Shown: piece after piece, positions 14,721 to 21,184 of the stretch
Position numbering within the stretch: position 1 is the first letter of the stretch
Layout of the letters: each line of letters begins with the position of its first letter
Assembly (NCBI GenBank): GCA_002292895.1
Contig: DBCE01000155.1
Coordinates: 1 to 21,184, forward strand
Length of the DNA stretch: 21,184 nucleotides
DNA from: Phycisphaerales bacterium UBA966
GTDB taxonomy: Bacteria > Planctomycetota > Phycisphaerae > Phycisphaerales > SM1A02
Direction: 5' to 3'
The notes under the pieces: model-generated
Databases searched by the model: none
Told to the model about the DNA's origin: nothing
Seen by the model: the letters and a program-made list of their open reading frames with translations, nothing else
Translations under genes and position numbers: made by a program

Positions 14721-15635
14721 TCAGGCTAGTCGTGAGCCGCTGCCAGTGATAGCGGCGCGGCCAACACTGTCAGGAAGGCTGAAAAATCGCCGTGCATTTG
14801 CGTCGACGGTGCGTTCGAAGGCATCAAACGAAGTGCCGCGTAATGCCGCCAGGAATAGTCCGGTGTGCATCACATAGGCGGGAACGCACGGCCGTGCGCC
14901 ACGCACCGGCTCGGGCGAAAGAAACGGCGCATCGGTTTCACACATGATGCGGTCATCGGGAACCAGCTTGGCAGCGGCCGCTACTTCGGGCGCGCTGCGA
15001 AAGGTAACGACGCCGGTGAAACTGATCCACGCTCCGAAGTCAAGAACCGCACGTGCATCGTCGGCGGTCTCTGTGAAGCAATGAAACACGAAGCGATCCG
15101 CGGGCAGCCCGCTTGCGCGCAGTATCGGCAGTAACTGCGGCACTGCACGACGGCAATGAATCACAATCGGCTTGACTAAGCCTTCATCACGCCATGCAGT
15201 GATACGAGTCAGCTGTTCTTCAAGAACGCTGGTTTGCAGCGCGGCCGGCGGATCCGCGTAATGATTGTCAAGACCCAGTTCGCCCCACGCCACACACTTG
15301 GGATGTTGCCCCGCGCGATGCATGTCATCCCAGGAGATTGGATCTGCTGCATGGAGCGGATGAATGCCCGAAGTGCACCAGACATCCGGGTGCTCACCTG
15401 CAAGGGCTGTGCCGCGGACGGCATCACTGGTAGTGGTGGCGATCGTCACGAAGCCACTGACGCCAGCCGTGCGTGCATCCGCAAGCACGCGCTCGAGGCG
15501 CTCATGAATTCCGTCATAGAGAAGATGGCAATGGGTATCGATCACGGGGAGAGGTTCGGAAAGCGGCGGCCACGCGCCAAAGTGTCCAATAATAACATTG
15601 ATTCCACGCACTTGGATCTGGCATTCCGGGAGCAT
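14721..15635 (-). CDS. tatD: TatD-family metal-dependent hydrolase (DNase)
   Basis: This is a TIM-barrel metallo-hydrolase of the TatD family, whose studied members are Mg-dependent DNases involved in quality control or DNA repair; the family is not needed for Tat export itself. Metal ligands are visible: His35 and His37 in 'DTHCHL', Glu119 in 'WGELGLD', His160 in 'IVIHCR', His185 in 'FHCF', and Asp235 in 'CETDAPFLSPEP'. The protein is 304 residues from ATG 15635. About 30 residues precede the barrel, more than usual, and the ribosome-binding site is poor; a GTG just before 'IDTHCHL' would give the standard start. It is the first gene of the tatD-tatC-tadA unit and is divergent from actA. Confidence 0.92.
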   Translation of the reverse strand: MLPECQIQVRGINVIIGHFGAWPPLSEPLPVIDTHCHLLYDGIHERLERVLADARTAGVSGFVTIATTTSDAVRGTALAGEHPDVWCTSGIHPLHAADPISWDDMHRAGQHPKCVAWGELGLDNHYADPPAALQTSVLEEQLTRITAWRDEGLVKPIVIHCRRAVPQLLPILRASGLPADRFVFHCFTETADDARAVLDFGAWISFTGVVTFRSAPEVAAAAKLVPDDRIMCETDAPFLSPEPVRGARPCVPAYVMHTGLFLAALRGTSFDAFERTVDANARRFFSLPDSVGRAAITGSGSRLA

Positions 15636-15701
15636 TTATCCGCCATGGAACGCCAGTTCCTGCATCCGCTCCAAGGGTAGCACCGCGCGCCGTTGACTTT
15701 C

Positions 15702-15731
15702 TTGACCACGTGAAGGGTGCGCCCTTACCAT
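15702..15731 (+). promoter_or_regulatory. Candidate promoter of the act operon
   Basis: TTGACC (15702-15707) and TACCAT (15726-15731) are 18 nt apart; the -35 matches five of six and the -10 four of six bases. It points towards actA and lies just before the inverted repeat at 15742-15765. Confidence 0.4.
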
Positions 15732-15741
15732 AGATGATTAG

Positions 15742-15765
15742 ACATTGTGAAAAAAAGCACAATGT
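15742..15765. promoter_or_regulatory. Perfect 8-bp inverted repeat, CRP/FNR-like operator candidate
   Basis: ACATTGTG (15742-15749) and CACAATGT (15758-15765) are perfect reverse complements around eight bases of mostly A. The core TGTGA-N6-GCACA differs by one base from the CRP-type TGTGA-N6-TCACA. It sits in the 186-bp divergent region between tatD and actA, 56 bp before the actA start. It could also form an RNA hairpin with an A-rich loop. Confidence 0.55.
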
Positions 15766-15821
15766 TCATTGGCGTTGCCCCGTGCGACGCCTGCCAGGAC
15801 ACCCGCCACGGATCTGAATAG

Positions 15822-16472
15822 ATGAGCCGATTCCTGTTTCCCCGCTGGTCGAACGCGCTGCTTCCATTCGTATTGATTGTGGGCGCGATCGCTCCGCTCT
15901 ACGTCTCGTTGTTGGTTGCCTATGGATTCAGTCCAAAGACACTCGACGGCCAATATCAACCCGAGCAACCAGTGCCGTACAGCCACGCGCTGCACGTTGG
16001 CAAACTTGGTCTCGATTGCCGCTACTGCCACAACACCGTCGAGACGGCATCGCACGCTGCCGTGCCGCCGACGCAGACATGCATGAACTGCCACACGCAG
16101 ATTCACAAGGACAGTCCGCGCCTCGCCAAGGTCCGTGAGAGTTACGAGACGGGCATGCCGATCGAATGGATCAAGGTTCACAAGCTGGGTGATTACGCCT
16201 ATTTCAATCACGCCGCGCATGTCACGCGTGGAGTGAGTTGCTTGGAGTGCCACGGCCGCGTTGACCAGATGGAAGTCGTACATCGCGCGCAGCCGCTTGC
16301 CATGGGATGGTGCTTGGATTGCCACCGTAACCCCGTCGATCACGTGCGTCCAGCCGACGAAGTGTTCGCCCTTTGGAAGCCAACCGACACGTGGACCAAG
16401 GATCAGCGACTTGAGTTGATCAAGAAAAACGACATTCACCCCAACGATTATTGCTCGACTTGCCACCGCTAA
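15822..16472 (+). CDS. actA: Alternative complex III pentaheme cytochrome c subunit ActA
   Basis: ActA carries electrons from the quinol oxidoreductase core of alternative complex III towards a cytochrome c or oxidase. One N-terminal hydrophobic segment (about 12-35) anchors or exports the protein. Five CxxCH heme-c sites are present, at Cys66-His70, Cys87-His91, Cys140-His144, Cys164-His168 and Cys211-His215, the number expected for ActA. Extra histidines such as His54, His58, His130 and His133 could be axial ligands. The 216-residue length fits the family. ATG 15822 is preceded by GGA at 15810-15812, a weak ribosome-binding site. It is the first gene of the act operon, 42 bp before actB, downstream of a striking inverted repeat. 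Confidence 0.95.
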   Translation: MSRFLFPRWSNALLPFVLIVGAIAPLYVSLLVAYGFSPKTLDGQYQPEQPVPYSHALHVGKLGLDCRYCHNTVETASHAAVPPTQTCMNCHTQIHKDSPRLAKVRESYETGMPIEWIKVHKLGDYAYFNHAAHVTRGVSCLECHGRVDQMEVVHRAQPLAMGWCLDCHRNPVDHVRPADEVFALWKPTDTWTKDQRLELIKKNDIHPNDYCSTCHR

Positions 16473-16514
16473 AGCGATCGGCGACGGACGACCCCGACAC
16501 AGGGAACAGAACAC

Positions 16515-19500
16515 ATGCATGACGGTTGCAACCACGGTCCCGTAGAACCCACCAACGCCGCAGTTGAAGCTCCGCAGACAGGCGGGCCAGCGCGCCGCTC
16601 CGTCTACTGGCGCTCCATCGAGCAGCTCTCCGATTCGCCAGAGTTCCGTGCCTACATGCACAATGAATTCCAGCCTGGTGCGAGTGAGGCATCGGATGAC
16701 GATCGCCGCACCTTCATCAAGGTGATGGGAGCATCGTTTGCACTCGCGGGTCTTGCAGCAACCGGCTGCCGGCGTTTGCCCGAGACGAAGTTCGCGGAGT
16801 ACGCCTCGCGTCCAGCGAATCGCACTCCAGGAGTTCCGGTCACCTTCGCCACCAGCTTTGAACTTGGTGGAGTTGGATTCGGTCTGTTGGCAACCAGCTA
16901 TGACGGACGTCCCATCAAGCTTGACGGCAATCCGATGCATCCATCGTCGCCGCTCGCCGGTGGTGCTGCGGCCATTGATCCTGCAGAATTTGCCAAGCGC
17001 GACATCCCGCAAGTTGGTCCGTCCAACGCCATGACCCAAGCACGCGTGCTTGAGCTCTATGACACGGATCGCAGCCGCATTGCATTGCAAGCGGGCAAGG
17101 ATTCCAACGCCGGTGCGCTAGACGCTTGGATTGATGTGCGTCGCGCGGAATGGAAGAAAGATGGCGGGGCGGGACTGGTTGTCCTTGCCGAGCCCACTTC
17201 GTCCCCAACCCAGCTGGACATGCAGACGCGCCTCTTGAAGGCGTTCCCGAAAGCCACGTGGGCTTCATGGTGCGCAGTGAATGACGATGCATCGCTCGCT
17301 GGCACCGCCGCGGCGTTTGGTTCGTCCCGTCGCGTGCACCCAAAGTTTGATCAAGCAGATGTGATTCTGAGTCTTGATTGCGATTTCCTCCATGAGGATC
17401 TGCACAGCGTTGCCAATTCACGCGCGTGGGCCGCTGGCCGCTCGCTGGTAAAGCGCGAAAACGGTGCCTTGGTTGCCAAGGATCCCGCTGCTGCTTCCAT
17501 GAGCCGCGTCTATCAAGTGGAAGGTCTTCTGACACTGACCGGCATGAACGCCGATCAGCGCATCGCCATGCGACCTTCTCAGGTTGCTGCGTTTGCTGCA
17601 GCAGTGGCTGACCGCGTCGGCGTGGAAAGCGCGCGCCAGATGGCCGCGTTTGCACCAAAGCTCGGCGAGCATGATCAAGAAGTAGTCGATGCGTTGGTGA
17701 CTGACCTCAAGAAGGCTGGTCGCAAGGCCCTGGTAGTTGCTGGCCCGCGCCAGCCTGCCGTGACGCACGCGCTTGCGGCTGCCATCAACGGCAAGCTCGG
17801 CGCCTACGGAGTGACCGTTGACACCAGCGCCACCGATGCACAGATGTGCAGCGTCGGAATTCAGAAGGTGGTGTCCGCACTCAATGCCGGCACCGTCGAC
17901 ACGCTGGTAGTGATGGGTGCGAACCCAGTCTTTGATGCACCAGTTGATCTGGGCTTCGCGGCCGCTATGGCGAAGGCGAAGAACGTGGTGCACTTGTCGT
18001 ATCGCGTCGATGAAACATCGCGCGCTGCCGGATGCACTTGGCATGTTCCGATGACGCACTTCCTGGAGAGCTGGGGCGACACCCGTGCCGCCGACGGCAC
18101 CATTGGTCTTGCGCAGCCGTTGATTGCTCCGCTCCTTGATCCAGCAGACGGCGGTCGCAGTGCGATCGAACTGTGCGCTGCAATCACTGGCGATGAGGTT
18201 CGCACTGGAATGGACCTGGTGCGCCGCACACACATGGCAGTGTCCGGCAAGTCCGGCGCAGACTTTGAACGCGCGTTCCGCACCAACTTGGACACTGGCA
18301 TCTGCCCAGACACCGCCAAGAGCCGCGAAGCAACTCCGGAACCGGCGCTTGCGGCCAAGGCAATGGCCGCGTGGATTGCTGCTCGCACGGAGAGCGATGG
18401 CCTGGAACTGGCATTCTTTGTTGACGGCAAGATGTTCGACGGTCGCTTCGCCAACATTGGTTGGTTGCAAGAGCTGCCTGACGTCATCACCAAGATCACC
18501 TGGGACAATGCGCTATTGATGTCTGGCGCAACGGCCGCCAAGTTGGGCGTGAAGAACGGCGACATGGTTTCCGTGAACGTCGCTGGCGCACCTGCTGCTG
18601 GCAATGCAGCAGCGTGGATCGTGCCTGGTATGGCGGATGACACACTTGGACTTGCTGTCGGCTACGGCCGCGGTGAAGCCGCGGGTGGCATTGCGGCTGA
18701 CTCTGGATTTGCAGCATCCACGCTGCGCACTGTGAACGCACCGTGGCTTGCCACGGGCGTCAAGGCCAACGCAAACACCGCGCAAGGCGCCTACGCATTT
18801 GCTCACACTCAGGACCACGGCACTGCAGATGCAGCCATCGAGTCCGTACCGCTTGACTCTATTCAGGAGCGTCTACCAACCCTGATTCGTGAAGCGTCGC
18901 TTGAGCACTACAAGGAACACCCCGACTTTGCGAAGCATGCGTCCCACGTGGCGCATCGCCTCTCCATGTGGGAGGAGTCAAACCTTGATGGAGCCAAGTA
19001 CCGCTGGGCAATGACCATTGACCTTGCCTCGTGCACTGGCTGCAGTGCCTGCGTGGTGGCTTGCCAAGCAGAGAACAACATTCCAATCGTTGGTAAGGAT
19101 CAAGTAGCTCGCGGTCGCGAGATGCACTGGATTCGTATTGACCGTTACTTCAAGGGCGGCACCGCAGCGAAGCCGGAGGCATATCGCGTGCAGCCGGTGA
19201 CCTGCGTGCACTGCGAGAACGCGCCGTGCGAGCAGGTGTGCCCAGTTGCGGCCACCGTCCATGATTTGGACGGGTTGAACAACATGGTCTACAACCGTTG
19301 CATCGGTACGCGCTACTGCAGCAACAACTGCCCGTACAAGGTGCGTCGATTCAACTTCTTTGATTACAACCGCCGCGATCCGGTGCGCGTGGGCGGCGTC
19401 TTGATGACCAAGCCTGAGTATTACCTCAAGGATGGTCCGGCTGACATGACCAAGATGCAGTTCAACCCGGAAGTCACTGTGCGCATGCGAGGCGTCATGG

Positions 19501-19898
19501 AGAAGTGCTCGTTCTGCACGCAGCGCATCCAGCAGGCGAAGATTTCCTCGAAGAACAAGTGGGTTCGCGCGGGTGGCATCGATTCGGGCAGTGCGGCAAG
19601 TTCCATTGCCGACGGCACCGTCCAGACCGCTTGCCAGCAGGCGTGCCCAACCGGCGCGATCGTGTTTGGTGACCTGAATGTTGCCGGCAGCGATGTCCTG
19701 CAACTGCAGCGCTCCAAGCGTAGTTATGACTTGCTTGGCGAACTCAACACCAAGCCCCGTCTCAAGTATTTGGCTCGCGTCGACAATCCGTCCATCGACC
19801 ACAGTAGTCATGATCACGGGGGTCACGACCACGGGCACGATCATGCCGGTCACGCTGCCGCACCCGCTGTCACGGTTCCTCAGGGAGGTAAGGCATGA
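16515..19898 (+). CDS. actB: Alternative complex III iron-sulfur/molybdopterin-like subunit ActB
   Basis: The 1127-residue ActB is the large periplasmic subunit of alternative complex III. Residues 64-68 (RRTFIK) followed by a hydrophobic stretch form a Tat signal, placed about 60 residues in; Cys85 at the end of the hydrophobic stretch could be a lipid-modified cysteine, though the lipobox is poor. Residues 100-800 resemble the molybdopterin-oxidoreductase fold (ActB1), which in this complex lacks the cofactor. ActB2 holds the cluster ligands: Cys840/843/846/850, Cys897/900/905/909, Cys929/935/939 and Cys998/1001/1040/1044. These 15 cysteines match three [4Fe-4S] and one [3Fe-4S]. A His/Asp-rich tail lies at about 1098-1115. 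AGGGAA (16501-16506) is the ribosome-binding site, and the stop overlaps the actC start. Confidence 0.96.
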   Translation: MHDGCNHGPVEPTNAAVEAPQTGGPARRSVYWRSIEQLSDSPEFRAYMHNEFQPGASEASDDDRRTFIKVMGASFALAGLAATGCRRLPETKFAEYASRPANRTPGVPVTFATSFELGGVGFGLLATSYDGRPIKLDGNPMHPSSPLAGGAAAIDPAEFAKRDIPQVGPSNAMTQARVLELYDTDRSRIALQAGKDSNAGALDAWIDVRRAEWKKDGGAGLVVLAEPTSSPTQLDMQTRLLKAFPKATWASWCAVNDDASLAGTAAAFGSSRRVHPKFDQADVILSLDCDFLHEDLHSVANSRAWAAGRSLVKRENGALVAKDPAAASMSRVYQVEGLLTLTGMNADQRIAMRPSQVAAFAAAVADRVGVESARQMAAFAPKLGEHDQEVVDALVTDLKKAGRKALVVAGPRQPAVTHALAAAINGKLGAYGVTVDTSATDAQMCSVGIQKVVSALNAGTVDTLVVMGANPVFDAPVDLGFAAAMAKAKNVVHLSYRVDETSRAAGCTWHVPMTHFLESWGDTRAADGTIGLAQPLIAPLLDPADGGRSAIELCAAITGDEVRTGMDLVRRTHMAVSGKSGADFERAFRTNLDTGICPDTAKSREATPEPALAAKAMAAWIAARTESDGLELAFFVDGKMFDGRFANIGWLQELPDVITKITWDNALLMSGATAAKLGVKNGDMVSVNVAGAPAAGNAAAWIVPGMADDTLGLAVGYGRGEAAGGIAADSGFAASTLRTVNAPWLATGVKANANTAQGAYAFAHTQDHGTADAAIESVPLDSIQERLPTLIREASLEHYKEHPDFAKHASHVAHRLSMWEESNLDGAKYRWAMTIDLASCTGCSACVVACQAENNIPIVGKDQVARGREMHWIRIDRYFKGGTAAKPEAYRVQPVTCVHCENAPCEQVCPVAATVHDLDGLNNMVYNRCIGTRYCSNNCPYKVRRFNFFDYNRRDPVRVGGVLMTKPEYYLKDGPADMTKMQFNPEVTVRMRGVMEKCSFCTQRIQQAKISSKNKWVRAGGIDSGSAASSIADGTVQTACQQACPTGAIVFGDLNVAGSDVLQLQRSKRSYDLLGELNTKPRLKYLARVDNPSIDHSSHDHGGHDHGHDHAGHAAAPAVTVPQGGKA

Positions 19899-21184
19899 GC
19901 ACCATTCAAGCCCACGACATTGATAACACCGGGGATGTCCCAGGCAAGCGCACCGCGCTTGTTCTTGGACACACCGATTTCCACCAAGTCACCAACACGA
20001 TCTGCCGCCCCAATGAGACGCGCAAGCCTCCAATGGCGTGGTACATCATGTTTGGCATCAGCATGCTGCTGGTGATGAACCTCGGATTTGTCGTCCACTA
20101 TCTGATCTTCACCGGCGTCGGCGTCTGGGGTCTCAACAACCCAGTGATGTGGGCCTTTGATATCACCAACTTCGTGTTCTGGGTTGGTATCGGTCACGCA
20201 GGAACGCTGATCAGCGCCATCCTGTTCTTGTTCCGACAGAAGTGGCGCACCGGCATCAACCGATTTGCAGAGGCGATGACCATCTTCGCGGTGATCTGCG
20301 CCGGACTCTTCCCCGGCATTCACGTTGGTCGCGTGTGGTTGGCGTACTGGCTCTTCCCCATCCCAAACCAGATGGACATGTGGCCGCAGTTCCGCAGTCC
20401 ACTCCTGTGGGACGTGTTTGCAGTCAGTACCTACTTCACGGTTTCGCTGCTCTTCTGGTACGTCGGTCTGGTGCCGGACTTGGCCACCATGCGCGATCGC
20501 GCCAAGGGCAAGGTTCAACAGATGGCGTACGGTCTGTTCTCGCTCGGATGGCGCGGCTCCAATCGCCACTGGCATCGCTATGAGCGCGCGTACTTGTTGC
20601 TGGCAGCGCTCTCCACTCCGCTGGTGCTTTCGGTGCACAGCGTGGTGTCCTTTGACTTTGCCACCAGTCAGCTTCCGGGCTGGCACACCACCATCTTCCC
20701 GCCGTACTTTGTTGCTGGCGCCATCTTTAGTGGCTTTGCCATGGTGGTGACCTTGGCAGTGCCAGCGCGTGAGTTGTTCGGACTGAAGAACTTGATCACG
20801 CTGCGCCACTTGGACAACATGAACAAGGTCATCTTGGTGACCGGATGCATGGTTGGCTATGCGTACGGAATGGAATTCTTCATTGCCTGGTACTCCGGCG
20901 CGCTGTACGAGAAGTTTGCATTCATGAACCGCGCCTTCGGTCAGTACTCATGGGCGTATTGGATCATGGTGAGTTGCAACGTCATCACTCCGCAGCTCTT
21001 CTGGTTCAAGAAGGTACGCACCAGCATTCCGCTGATGTTCATCCTCAGTCTCTTCGTCAACGTGGGCATGTGGTTTGAGCGCTTCGTGATCATCGTCACG
21101 TCGCTGGCGCGCGACTTCCTGCCCTCGAGCTGGGGTTACTACAGCCCGTCGATCGTGGAGATCTTCACGTTCTTCGGCACCTTC
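19895..21184 (+). CDS. actC: Alternative complex III quinol-binding NrfD-like subunit ActC (3' end missing)
   Basis: ActC is the polytopic membrane subunit, of the NrfD/PsrC family, that oxidises quinol next to the ActB iron-sulfur chain. The ATG overlaps the actB stop (ATGA), with GGGAGG at 19883-19888 as ribosome-binding site. The frame stays open for 430 codons to the window edge, so only the last few dozen residues of a usual ~460-480 are missing. The sequence has eight or more hydrophobic segments, for example near 48-72, 92-113, 126-152, 170-196, 231-253, 269-292, 310-335 and 375-400. In-membrane His143 ('FPGIHVGRVW'), Asp173 ('LLWDVF') and Asp253 ('SFDFA') are candidate quinol-site or proton-path residues. 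The rest of the operon (actD, actE, actF and usually an oxidase) would follow. Confidence 0.96.
   Translation, partial: MSTIQAHDIDNTGDVPGKRTALVLGHTDFHQVTNTICRPNETRKPPMAWYIMFGISMLLVMNLGFVVHYLIFTGVGVWGLNNPVMWAFDITNFVFWVGIGHAGTLISAILFLFRQKWRTGINRFAEAMTIFAVICAGLFPGIHVGRVWLAYWLFPIPNQMDMWPQFRSPLLWDVFAVSTYFTVSLLFWYVGLVPDLATMRDRAKGKVQQMAYGLFSLGWRGSNRHWHRYERAYLLLAALSTPLVLSVHSVVSFDFATSQLPGWHTTIFPPYFVAGAIFSGFAMVVTLAVPARELFGLKNLITLRHLDNMNKVILVTGCMVGYAYGMEFFIAWYSGALYEKFAFMNRAFGQYSWAYWIMVSCNVITPQLFWFKKVRTSIPLMFILSLFVNVGMWFERFVIIVTSLARDFLPSSWGYYSPSIVEIFTFFGTF

Noticed and set aside
15742..15765. Rho-independent terminator of the act/tatD region
   Set aside because: The inverted repeat has its A-run in the loop and no T-tract after the stem on either strand.
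15738..17090. 450-codon antisense frame opposite actA and actB
   Set aside because: It covers the heme and Tat-signal coding parts of two confidently identified genes and shows no family resemblance.
17418..18470. 350-codon antisense frame opposite actB
   Set aside because: Composition is that of a reverse-strand shadow; actB is intact on the + strand.
19880..20809. 309-codon antisense frame opposite actC
   Set aside because: It is charged and His/Gln-rich without motifs, and lies opposite the membrane-segment coding of actC.

Overview
The window reads as a chromosomal stretch of a bacterium from the Planctomycetota, most likely the Phycisphaerae. This is inferred from four things: a secreted subtilase ending in a dockerin-like 'DLNKDGVINGIDL...GRWG' tail, a TatC with a long inserted periplasmic loop, an alternative complex III operon, and an iron-sulfur membrane protein fused to TPR repeats. 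No marker such as rRNA is present, so the assignment is tentative. Coding density is very high. No insertion sequence, phage gene, CRISPR array, tRNA or rRNA was seen.

Layout. 2-2378 (+): the 3' part of gatB, then hpt and a small PH-domain membrane protein, joined by ATGA/GTGA overlaps. 2401-3381 (-): a DnaJ-class co-chaperone without zinc finger, divergent from 3401-5437 (+), a NapH/NosR/CcoG-like polyferredoxin with a TPR tail. 5458-7029 (-): exported S8 serine protease. 7280-10025 (+): metK and an rsmB-type rRNA methyltransferase. 10126-13124 (+): a ptsN-like EIIA protein, then a tightly overlapped trio of a bifunctional-nuclease-family protein, a HAD phosphatase and truD. 13049-15635 (-): tatD, tatC and tadA, with tadA running 76 bp into the end of truD. 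15822-21184 (+): actA, actB and the first 430 codons of actC.

How it fits together. Most genes are information-processing housekeeping: Gln-tRNA amidation, tRNA deamination and pseudouridylation, rRNA methylation, SAM synthesis and purine salvage. The respiratory part is the start of the alternative complex III operon, a quinol oxidoreductase: pentaheme cytochrome ActA, Tat-exported iron-sulfur subunit ActB and quinol-binding NrfD-like ActC. ActB carries a twin-arginine motif, and the tatC gene of its export pathway lies just across the divergent promoter region. That 186-bp region holds a perfect 8-bp inverted repeat resembling a CRP/FNR-family operator.

I do not see a clearly new defence or mobile system. 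The most distinctive signals are the act-operon dyad, the polyferredoxin-TPR fusion with an altered CxxxCP motif, the TatC insert, the metK leader and lysine-rich tail, and the degenerate SAM-binding motif of the RsmB-like protein.
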